Assembly (NCBI GenBank): GCA_951812925.1
Contig: OX638370.1
Location: 92,704,897 to 92,768,896 of the forward strand
Source: Calliopum simillimum
Lineage: Eukaryota; Arthropoda; Insecta; Diptera; Lauxaniidae
Direction: 5' to 3'
Length of the DNA: 64,000 nt
Positions 54,809-64,000 of this stretch are shown here, in pieces. Numbering within the stretch: position 1 is the stretch's first letter; each line of letters begins with the position of its first letter. A program made the position numbers and the translations under genes. The notes below the pieces were generated by a model. It searched no databases, had not been told where the DNA came from, and saw only the letters and a program-made list of their open reading frames with translations.

Positions 54809-57124
54809 CTAACTCTAACTAACTTTTACTAGAAAAGCACTTTGCTCTCAAGTTTTGATTAATTTCGCTCTAATTGAACTTACCTTCCAACGGATCACAA
54901 TAAGCAAAACCAAATATTAAAAGTACTACTGATTCGTCTACCTGAATATTTGTATTAAAAGTTTTCATCGTGCAGAATTGGATATTCAGTTTATATGTTA
55001 ATCTTCAACACAAAAAATTTCGTAATTTTTTTGGTACAAACAAGCATGACTTTACCGTGGCATAAATTCCTCTTCTCTTTATGATCAATACAAATTAAGT
55101 TTTTTAGTGTCATCCACACATGCAGATAATACCTTGAGCAGAAAAAACTTAGAATTTTATTTTGAAGCTTTAACGTTTATTTCGGTACAAAAACACTTTA
55201 CCGTGCCACGCTTTTGCCGTGGATATTTTCAGATATTTTTGAAATTCGTTATGGAAAATAACATGAAAAATTAAAATGTTGTTTCCACATGATTTATTTT
55301 TTTATTACGATTATTGTGACAACTCGAAAAAGTTTTTTTTATAGTCAAAAATACAACTCATTGCAAAAAGGACTTTTTCATAAAAACATCGTGTTTTTTT
55401 TTAAATTTAAGGATGCATATTGACTAGCTTAGCTTTGCTTATATTTATTTTGTGAACTATCTGGTTTATTTAAACCATAGACGAAAAAAAAATTTTTTAA
55501 TATGTGTCGAAAATCTGAAACTTTTCTCGCCTACTCTTAAGGTATTTGGCTGCATAATAACTGTCAAAAATTCTTATTGTCAAAAGCAATTGTGTGTATA
55601 TCCTTATGTATATCAAATAGTATGTTGGTTACAGGGCGGTAGGGTGGCAGTGCCGGGTCTTTTTCGAAGATAATTAAGACAAAGCAAAAGAAAACACTTT
55701 GATTAAATTAATTCTAAGCCAATATTTCATAAGTTGCTCCTCAATTCTTCAGGGTGTTTTATTTTCAAAAAAGGGACTATGTTTTGATAAGGGTCGACAC
55801 GTCATGAAACTGCCAACTATTACAAGCCGTATCCGCACGACATGGCCCATTTAGTTGAGGACCATTTGTTTCGCAGCGTCTTAAACTTAAATTAAATATT
55901 AATTCTGGAACAATGAAAAATATTGCAAACAATTTAAATTCATTTGTTTAGCTTAAAGCACAAAAAAGCACTTTGTGAAGAGTGCAAAGTACTCATTTCT
56001 TTTGTACCAGACACATTCAAATTGTAATTCACCAAATAAAATGCAAACAATTTACTATTTAAGCTGTCAATTTCGTAAAATTCTAGTGAATGAATTTTTT
56101 TTTTGGAAAAAGTACTAAACGAACGTGTTTGGCATGCCATGTGCTAAAGCATATGATAAACCTTTGCCAAACTCTTAACCGACCGCTTCTATTTGCACAC
56201 CTACCTACCGCGTCTCTCTTGGGGCACATGTCGACAGTTGAAGTTGAGCCACAGCAACAGCGGCAAAAATTTACAGTCAAAAGTGAGAATCAGACATATT
56301 CTGCTTTTATTGTTAATTTTATTTCGGTATTTTTTGTCAAATATTGAATAATTTTTGTATGTAGTACCCAACATGTGATAAGCAAACAAACTGCGTTCAC
56401 TCGGTTTTATATTAAATAAATTTTTAATTTATGCAGAGACAAATTTTCGTTACTCTTTAGGATACCGGTTTTTTTATCTGTTCAAATGTGCTAATGAATT
56501 CAAAGAAATGTTTGCGGCAAAACGAGCGAATTTATATTATAGGGGCGTGTTTTACAAAAATTTAAATTATTTTTCAGAAATATTAATCATACTTCTGCAG
56601 AAAATGTTTAACAAATAAACATCAAAAATATTTAAATAAATGCAGGAGTTTTATAACTAAAATATCTGCTTAATTCTGAACGTGAGCATTTATGATAAAA
56701 CATACAACCTACGCTTACAAAATTCCAACATTAAGTTGGCCAAAAATCAACACAACGTGCCATATCTGCAAGTTTTTGTCCTTCGCACCCTCCTTATCAA
56801 CGCACAATTGGTGTTGGAAAAACAATAATAACTTTTGTTTACACGTCGAAAAACTCCATCTAAGTTAATTTCATAAAAACATGCCAAGCCAACAACACCA
56901 ACCAACTTGAATGAGTGACGTGTTTATGTATGTGACGGAATCCTTAGAACTTGAACTGGCGGCTCTCGAACAAACACCCTCCATTTGCACTTAACTTGTG
57001 CCTTGTCGACCACAACAAACGGAAATTAAAACGGCAGCCATAGGAAGTACGTGTATAGTGGAAAACGAAAATGAAATGAAATGGAAATGAAAAATAAGTA
57101 TTGGAACAGAAATTTTACGCTTTT
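54809..57124. other. Intergenic or intronic stretch, no gene recognised
   Basis: No repeat dominates. The part 56090-57060 is less AT-rich, with several short frames (one of 85 codons from 56090), but none has domain-like composition or splice context. Confidence 0.4.
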
Positions 57125-57128
57125 AATA

Positions 57129-57509
57129 GCCGTGTTTTTTTTGACGCGTATATACAATTGTGGATACCTTCAAATTGTGATAACATATGAACGGTGAGTC
57201 GTACGATAAAAGTCCAAGGGTCTTTTTCAAGGAGAACCACATGGTCTACAAATAATTTTAATCTTTTGTAAAAAAAAAAATAATTATTTAGAAGTTATTT
57301 AAAAAAAAGTGATTTTTTGCCATTTATCGGCGCTAACCAGTTTTTATAAAATACCTCCTTAAAAATAAATTTTTTTAAATATAAAATGAAAGAGAACGTG
57401 ATTCTCCATAAAAAAGTTTCTTAGAGTTCTATTGTGTGACTTACTGTTCATGAGTTATCGCAATTTGAAGGTATCCATAATTGTATATACGCGTCAAAAA
57501 AAACACGGC
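57129..57509. mobile_element. MITE with GCCGTGTTTTTTTTGACGCG ends (381 bp)
   Basis: The ends GCCGTGTTTTTTTTGACGCG and CGCGTCAAAAAAAACACGGC are exact inverted repeats of 20 bp, continuing imperfectly for about 80 bp. TA flanks both sides (57127-57128, 57510-57511). The interior has the phrase ACGGTGAGTCGTACGAT shared with other foldbacks. Confidence 0.85.
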
Positions 57510-57860
57510 TAATATTTACAATATTGTTTATTTAAAAACCTATGTTTTGAAATAAGATTCTTTATGGTATCGGAATTAAATCAAACTTAAGTTTTTCCGC
57601 ATTCCGATCAAATGGAAGTGGATTTCAGAATATTCTGATTCTTTTACTTTCATAGAATATACAGTGCTGTGCAAAACATTTGCAACCCGAAACACTTCGA
57701 ACTAAATCACCAATTTTCGGCCACTAAAAGAGATGCAAATAAAAAACTTAGTATGGGGTTTCATGTCATTTATATTGTTGTTTATCAAACAAAAAATAAA
57801 AATTGCATACGTTACCTATGCAAAACTAAGACTTAACTTCAATATAAAAATGTATTGTTA

Positions 57861-58418
57861 TTGGCTGTGCAAAACATTTGCAACTATTATTCTTAATTAA
57901 AAATTAATAACCAAAAAATCCATATTTAATGGAATAACCCCAGTCTTTTATAACAGCAGCACATTTTTTTGGCATGGATGCGATCAAATTATTAACAAAT
58001 GAGTGTGGAATGACCCGCCACCATTTTTTAGCACCATTAAATGACTGATTCCGGTTTTTTAAATTTTTGATTCCATAATACACAATGCATATTAGCGATC
58101 TTTAAAAGACTTCTGATTGACTATAGATCTGACGACTTCATTATGCAAGTTCAATTGGAACGATTCCTTGCGCAGAGAAGCATTACCAGATTATAATATG
58201 GCCACCTCCATGCTTGACAGTTTCTCTTATATATTTTGGGGCTTAGCCTTTCTCCCTTTGGTCTTCTCACAATACTTTAACTATCTATTCTGACGAGTCC
58301 AAGTTTAATTTATGCGGATCGAATGGTAAAAGTCTTGTGAGAAGACCAAAGAGAAAAATGCTATTTGTTTATTAATTTTTATTTTAGAATAATAGTTGCA
58401 AATGATTTGCACAGCCAA
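57861..58418 (-). mobile_element. Inner deleted Tc1-like element with an inverted internal block
   Basis: The ends TTGGCTGTGCAAAACATTTG and CAAATGATTTGCACAGCCAA are inverted with TA flanks (57859-57860, 58419-58420). The minus strand keeps the transposase C-terminus IPHSFVNNLIASMPKKC and a piece VRRPKGERLSPK. The motif SDESKFNLCGSNGKSLVRRP lies on the plus strand instead. Confidence 0.8.
57905..58027 (-). pseudogene. Tc1-like transposase C-terminal relic
   Basis: The frame reads IPHSFVNNLIASMPKKCAAV then IKDWGYSIKYGF. The pattern N.LI.SMP.RC.AVI...G..TKY is typical of the last residues of Tc1-type transposases. Confidence 0.72.
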
Positions 58419-58422
58419 TATA

Positions 58423-59780
58423 GTACAGTCATCTGGTAGTTTTACCTGGAAAGTTTTGCGGGATTTTTGCAATTGAGTTAATTTATAGATGTCGATGTGT
58501 TCTTTCAGAATTTCAACTTTGCTACCTCGAATCGTGTTCGCTCGCACCGCCATATTGGAAAAATGGCGTCCAAAATCAGCTTTTTACAAATATCTCTTTG
58601 ACGGTTATATTTAGAGAAAAATATTGTGGACCAATATTGTAGCTTATAAAATTTTCTATAAAAATGACTTTTGAACTGTTTTCGTACGACTTATAACTCA
58701 GGAGATATTCTAATTCAAAATTTGAAAAAAATTAGTAAATTGTGCATGCCTCTTATGAATAGGCACAGTGATGTGTTGAGCTTAAAATTACGATAACTCA
58801 TGAACGGTGAGTCACACGTTTAAAGTAAAAAAATATGTTTATAGAGAATCACTTGCACTTTAGTCTACATATGATTTTTTTCAGATAACCTATAGTTTAG
58901 GAGATATTTTTATAACAAACCTGAAATTTCGAAAAAAACCGTTTTTTCAAAAAATCTTTAAAACGGTTAGTTATAGAAAAAAACATTTTCTCGCATTTTG
59001 TAAAACTTTTAATTCCCTAGAAGGGTCTCTCCGAACTGTTTTTTTGTCCGACTTACCGTTCATGAGATATAGCATCTTAAAAATCATTCAAAATGGAACA
59101 TTGTACTATGCGCAGTACCATGTTCAGTTTTGAATGATTTTCAAGTCGCGATATCTCATGAAGGGTAAGTCTGACGAAAAAACACTTCGAAGAGATCCTA
59201 ATCGGAAATTAAACGTTCTACAAAATGCATGAACAATTTTTTTTCTAGGACGAACCGTTTTGGAGCTATTTTGAAAAAATGTTTTTTTCGAAATTTCAGG
59301 TCTGTTATAAAAATATCTCCTAAATTATAGGTCATCTGAAAAAAAAATCATATGCAGACTGAAGTGCAAGTGACTCCCTATAAACATATTTTTTTATTTT
59401 AAACGTGTGACTCACCGTTCATGAGTTATCGAAATTTTAAGCTCAACACATCACTGTGCCTATTTATAAGAGGCATGCACAATTTACTAATTTTTTTCAA
59501 ATTTTGAATTAGGATATTTCCTGAGTTATTAGTCGTACGAAAACAGTAAGCTACAATATTGGTCTACAATATTTTTCTCCAAATGTAACCGTTAAAGAGA
59601 TATTTTTAAAAAGCTGATTCTGGACGCCATTTTTCCAATATGGCGGCGCGAGCGAACACGATTCGAGGTAGCAAAGTTGAAATTCTGAAAAAGCACATCG
59701 ACATCTATAAAATAACCCATTTGCAAAAATCCCGCAAAACTTTCCAGCTAACATCATTTTATTCTCCCAAATAATTGTAC
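58423..59780. mobile_element. GTAC foldback copy B (1358-bp near-complete palindrome)
   Basis: The ends GTACAGTCATCTGGTAG and CCCAAATAATTGTAC are flanked by TA (58421-58422, 59781-59782). It is collinear with the copy at 32988-34360. The centre is near 59105. It is inserted next to a small Tc1-like element inside an outer Tc1-like element. Confidence 0.88.
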
Positions 59781-60083
59781 TAACAATGATACATTTTCAT
59801 ATTGAAGTTGAGTCCTAGTTTTGCATAGGTAATGTATGCAATTTTTATTTTTGTCTTATAAACAACAATATAAATGACATGAAACCCCATACTAAGTTTT
59901 TTACTTGCATCTCTTTTAGTGGCCGAAAATTGGGGATTCAGTTCCAAGTGTTTTGGGTTGCAAACATTTTGCACAGCACTGTACAAATATTTTTCAATGA
60001 TTGAAAGTGAAATTTATTAAAATATCAGACAACATTAAATAATTTCTTTTCTAGTTTTATAAACCAATTGAAATAAAACTAAC

Positions 60084-61378
60084 AGGTGATCCAATAAGAG
60101 TTTCCTACTTTGTTTTCTAAATAAAATACATAAAAATCAATGTATTATTGCAAATCTTTGTTTGGAATGATAATTCGGTTCCTACAACTCAATGTTTAAA
60201 AATTATTTTTTTCAAATGTTGCCCAACACTAGCTCTTAAATTGTTCAGCCTGTGGGTCTAATTTTCGACAACTCTTTCGAGCATATCGGCCGGTATTTCT
60301 TGAATAACACGAGTTATGTTGTTTTCCAAAGCGTCATTAGTTTCGGGCTTGTTGACATAAACAAGTGACTTAACATATCCCCAAAGAAAATAATCCAATG
60401 GCGTAAATCACATGATATTGGTGGCCAATTAACAGGAGCATTTCTTGAGATGATATTTTCATCGAACGTGTCTCTCAATAAAGCAATTGTTTATTCAGTT
60501 GTATGGCACGTTGCGCCATCCTGTTGAAACCAAAGGTCGGCTACACTAATATCCTGAATATTTGACAACAATACATAATTCATTTATCATTGCTCTGTAG
60601 CGAGCACCATTGACCGTAACACGAGTTCCATCCACATTTTTGAAGAAATACAGTCCGATGATGCCTCCTGCCCATAAAATACACCAAACAGTACATTTAT
60701 CGGGATATATTGGAAGCTTTTGGACTGCTTCTGGTAGTTCATCGGCCCAAATATGGCAATTTTGCTTGTTAACATAGCCGTTCAACCAGAAATGAGTTTC
60801 GTCGCAAAACACAATTTTTCGATAAAATAATGGATATTGTTGTAAGACCCATAAACCGAAATTAAAACGTAGACCAATATCAACCTGCTTCATTTCTTGT
60901 ACGAGCTGTATTTTATAGGCCTTCAGAACAAGATCACGCCTCAAGATACGCCACAATGATCCATAAGAGATGCTCAAAGCCTGATATCGACGACGAATGG
61001 ATTGTTCACGGTTTTTACGAACACTCTCTGCTACTGCAGCAATCTTCTCTAAATTACGGGCTCTATGCACTCTGGTTGAATGATGAATGCCAAAAGGTTA
61101 AAATTGCTTCGAAATCTGGTGATGGTGTTACGAATAGTGCGCTCAGTTGGACGCTTATAACGACCAAAATGATGTTTAAGAACTCTATGATAATCTCTAA
61201 CTGATGACTGATTTTGGCATTAGGTTTCCACAATTAATAAACGTTATTTAGAAATAAGTCTTTTCATGACTGAGTCGGATTGAATACTGAACACAAACGT
61301 AATATGGACAAGCCATTTGACACATAACAGCTGTCTTAACAACCCAGTTGAAAAAGGAACCTCGTATTGGATCACTCT
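60084..61378 (-). mobile_element. Tc1/mariner-type element, ~1.3 kb, degenerate
   Basis: The ends AGGTGATCCAATAAGAGTTT and ACCTCGTATTGGATCACTCT are inverted. The length is full or nearly so. The single long reading region is broken by frameshifts and stops. Confidence 0.78.
60230..61250 (-). pseudogene. DD(34)D-type Tc1/mariner transposase pseudogene
   Basis: Order on the minus strand: HFGRYKRPTERTIRNTITRF (first helix-turn-helix, 61.2-61.1 kb); NLEKIAAVAESV and SISYGSLWRILRRDL (second helix-turn-helix); VFCDETHFWLNGYVNKQNCH (first catalytic Asp in CDETHF); VTVNGARYRAMI; LWFQQDGATCHT (second Asp in QQDGA); and SRNAPVNWPP region with a damaged third catalytic block. There are at least two frameshifts and several stops. 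The part 61070-60546 is still open (174 codons). Confidence 0.9.
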
Positions 61379-61379
61379 T

Positions 61380-63325
61380 TATTTTAGTGAGGAAAATAGT
61401 TTTTTGGTATCTTCTTCGTGCCTCAATTTTGCTTCTACAATATTGGATTATCAATATGTTGCAACTTGGAAATTAACTGCAGTTTTTTTAAGAGTTCGTT
61501 TTACACTGACCTGAAGTATTTGTTTCTATAAAATGCAAAACACTAAAGTATTTGTTAGTATCAGGTTTTTTTTATGACACTGATAAAACACGATAGTATA
61601 CTTCAGTGTCTAAATGAAATCAGTGTACAGTGTACTATATTTAAAAATTCTGAGCATCACGAAAAACTGTTTTTAGTTTTTTTATGGAGACTTATTACTT
61701 TACTTACATCGAATACTACCAACTAAGTAGGTCTGAAGAAAAGTCTTTGATAGAAAAAACAACTGATTGAGGTTTAGTTCTTTCAAGATACATACCTCCA
61801 TCCTTTATCCCCTTAAAGAACTAAAAAAAATTGGGCACACAAAAATAAAAATAGTAGTTTTCGATGTTTTTGGCAGTCCTGAATTCGAATCCTATGTTTT
61901 GCGTACAGTTTTTTAAACATCCTTACCTAAAAAGCCAAATAAGACTATTTATGTTTGAATTTTAAGCAATACACCACCTTTGTTTCTAGTAGTTTCGAAT
62001 ACACTGAGATAGCAAACATTATACTTCGTACTAAATTGCGAATTTTCAGTACTATTGTTCCATTTGTTATAGTTTTTGCGTTACTTAACTCATTGTATGC
62101 CTTTAGCGCCTACGGTTTAGGCCCTCTTTATTTTCCCTTTATAGTTTTGGCCATTAAAAGTATTAATTTTGATTTTGCATTATTTTGCATTTACGTTACA
62201 ATCAGATTTCTTGCAGGCTGTCATTTGCTATATGGATAGCGTTTTATACTTTTGAAAGCATTCTTTCAATGGCACAACCACTATGTTTTCGGTTATTAAA
62301 GCTTCTCCTAGTCAATTTGATTAAATTCTCCAACAACTGCGCTAAATTGTTGAAAAATTTCCCCAAAAAAATTTAGGGTTGGTATTTCAATATTTCTTTT
62401 TTCTTAATGATTATAGCCCTAGAAAGCAACAATACATTAAATATGATTTAGAAAAAAAAAAAACGTTGAATAGAAAATGTCATTGCGGTAATTTTTCATT
62501 TACGTGTTCTCTTGCTATAGAGGAAAATTGTATTGTTTTTCCAAGGGTTTACAACATAATTGCCTTAAATAATGACTCGCAGTTACTCTTATTGCGCACT
62601 GTTAGAACTATGCCATTACTCCATTACTTGCCATGAGCCCTATTTTTGTTTTTTTATTTTTTATTTTTTGTTTTCCGCCTCTTAAGTTTCAGCTACATAT
62701 ACGTACCACCACAATGCTTAGAAACTCTTGAATGGAAAGCCATAGAAAAACCTTAAAACCGACAAAGTAGTTGAATGAACCTAGCAGGGTTATATTTCTC
62801 TATATCCTTTCCTTTTTTCCTTATATTGCGTTAAGTTGATTGTCGTGTTGTGTTGTATTGCTTTGGTTCATAAGGACAAAGTTATTTTTTATTGATTGCC
62901 TCTTCGATATGGACACACTCTCGTCGTGGTGTGCGGTATGGAGAATTCTTTTTTTGTGATATGTTTTGGATGAAGTATATTGATTGCCAAAAATCAATGA
63001 ATGATGAAGTATGTTTAAGTGCCTGGATGGAAACATTACACTAATCATCAGCATTGATTGTATGTAACATGGTCTATGAAAAGATGGCTTACATGCGAAA
63101 AAAAAAAAATTTCGTGAAAACAGCTTTAAAACAACTTTTAAGGGTCAATTTAAGCGAATCGGCAAAAAATTGGAAATTTTTTTTTTTTTTTTTTGACACG
63201 TAAGCACCCTTTTCATAGACCAGATCACATATACTAAAATGTGCGAAGGCTTTGCTTTTTTGTTGAAAAAGTTGTGTAAAGGATCGACTGTATTTCTACT
63301 TAAGTAAAAGGCAAATAAGGAACGT
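61380..63325. other. Stretch without a convincing gene
   Basis: The foldback motif TTTTCGATGTTTTTGGC plus CCTGAATTCGAATCC lies at 61858-61892. A 94-codon hydrophobic + strand frame (61955-62239) has no splice or start context and no recognisable family. Confidence 0.4.
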
Positions 63326-63329
63326 CCAA

Positions 63330-63420
63330 CTGGCTCATTAGCTTTGTAGGTTAAAACTCGTCTAAAGTCTCAAGCGTCATGAGTTTGATTCCACGTAAAC
63401 ACAAGACTTTTTTCGACTTT
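63330..63420 (+). repeat. tRNA-like Pol III module
   Basis: TTAGCTTTGTAGGTTA (box A-like) is followed 43 nt later by GAGTTTGATTCC (box B-like), close to normal tRNA spacing. The acceptor stem does not pair. A T-run follows at 63409. It is probably a tRNA-derived relic or SINE head. Confidence 0.4.
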
Positions 63421-64000
63421 TCTCTAAAAGTGATTATATCATACTTGGTTTGTTGCCAATTTTTCTCATTAATTCTAAAGCAAGGATTTATTATACGGTC
63501 ATCCCATGCTGTACAGTGTATACACAATCTGTGCGGATTTTGCCTTAAAGGTTACTTGACTAAGAGTAAATGATTTCTATTGATTTGCTTTGACTGCGTG
63601 AGTGAGATTAGGTCACATAGTTCACTCGTTCGCTCTTGCATTACTGCCAATTTCCGTCTAGCATCCATTTATCACTGTCTTCTGGCATATCGTAGCATCA
63701 ATTAAGTGCTAGGGTTAAATCGACATTTAAGTAACCCAAATTAAATGTCACTTTTTTTCTATTATTAACGAGTTTATTTATGCTCTCTCTCTCTTAATAG
63801 CAATTATTTGGTAAAACTAATCACACAATTACAAATTCTTTAATTAAGTTTTTGCTTGTTGTTTTTGCAATGATGCCATTTTTTTGCGCCTCCACCATGA
63901 TGACAACCAACATAATGTACGCTTACTCCGATTACGTATTTTAGAGCGTGCGTAGGTTTATGTTTAATACCTATTTTGACATTTGACACTTGACATCACT
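63421..64000. other. Window end, no gene recognised
   Basis: AT-rich with short frames and a CT-rich microsatellite-like CTCTCTCTCTCTT near 63783. Nothing further can be supported. Confidence 0.4.

Larger units (their letters stand above)
57662..59981. mobile_element. Outer Tc1-like element split by two later insertions
   Basis: The arms at 57662-57858 and 59783-59981 are inverted (CAGTGCTGTGCAAAACATTT against AAACATTTTGCACAGCACTG), with TA at 57660-57661 and 59982-59983. Inside are a deleted Tc1-like element (57861-58418) and a GTAC foldback (58423-59780). The outer element itself seems to be only about 400 bp of arms. Confidence 0.78.

Noticed and set aside
56090..56347. 85-codon frame in a less AT-rich region
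   Set aside because: No domain features, no clear promoter or splice sites, and an overlapping antisense frame of similar length.
56911..56997. Small frame of about 28 codons (MSDVFMYVTESLELELAAL...)
   Set aside because: Composition is protein-like, but a frame this short is expected by chance and nothing around it supports expression.
61955..62239. Hydrophobic 94-codon frame on the + strand, considered as a chemoreceptor fragment
   Set aside because: No recognisable receptor motif, no splice partner and a composition expected of AT-rich random sequence.
62440..62470. Poly-A run as a retroposon tail
   Set aside because: No target duplication and no recognisable retroposed sequence upstream; A/T runs are everywhere in this window.

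Overview
This is eukaryotic DNA, AT-rich, with spliced genes, long introns and very dense mobile-element debris. It looks like a brachyceran fly, most likely a tephritid-type fruit fly. The basis is short GT-AG introns with pyrimidine-rich acceptors, several Tc1/mariner/pogo/piggyBac-type relics, and a dispersed block (about 600-770 and four more copies) that closely resembles, from memory, a sequence scattered through Drosophila genomes. The species call is inference.

Two protein-coding genes can be reconstructed completely. Gene A (+, 5396-13770, five exons, 186 aa) is a small four-transmembrane protein resembling the insect DUF4728 type. Gene B (-, 29970-16496, three exons, 387 aa) has a signal peptide, several dibasic sites and a TATA promoter at about 30.2 kb, so it looks like a secreted prohormone-like precursor; I do not recognise its identity. 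The two genes converge. An intact tRNA-Lys(CUU) gene lies on the opposite strand inside intron 2 of gene B. A candidate 5' non-coding exon ends at about 44.38 kb, but no coding exon of that gene is visible here.

The rest is transposons nested in each other. Layout: 0-1.4 kb, two copies of a dispersed tandem-unit repeat; 1.8-2.3 kb, a non-LTR retrotransposon relic; 3-5.2 kb, small MITEs up to the gene A promoter; 6-13 kb, introns of gene A holding a mariner inside a MITE-like element, itself carrying a hairpin insertion; 11.2-16.2 kb, foldbacks and MITEs; 16.5-30 kb, gene B with foldback, pogo-like and CACGGAG elements in its 10-kb intron; 31-36.5 kb, mariner, foldback and piggyBac-like MITE; 38-42 kb, a foldback holding a Tc1 element holding a 9-bp-TSD MITE; 45-46.3 kb, a pogo-like relic with a PHD-like finger; 47.3-49.6 kb, a 2.3-kb palindrome; 49.9-50.8 kb, a minisatellite; 53-54.8 kb, pogo-like and 39-bp minisatellite elements; 57.1-61.4 kb, a nest of Tc1-like and foldback elements. 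The remaining stretches show no convincing gene.

Target-site duplications and empty-site comparisons can be read directly for many elements, so insertion order is unusually clear. The most unusual structures are MITEs built from one short motif repeated in both orientations (15.9, 29.0 and 40.2 kb), foldbacks whose arms contain about 120-130-bp direct repeats (39-42 and 47-49.6 kb), and tRNA-like Pol III modules carried inside a transposon family (22.4 and 26.3 kb).
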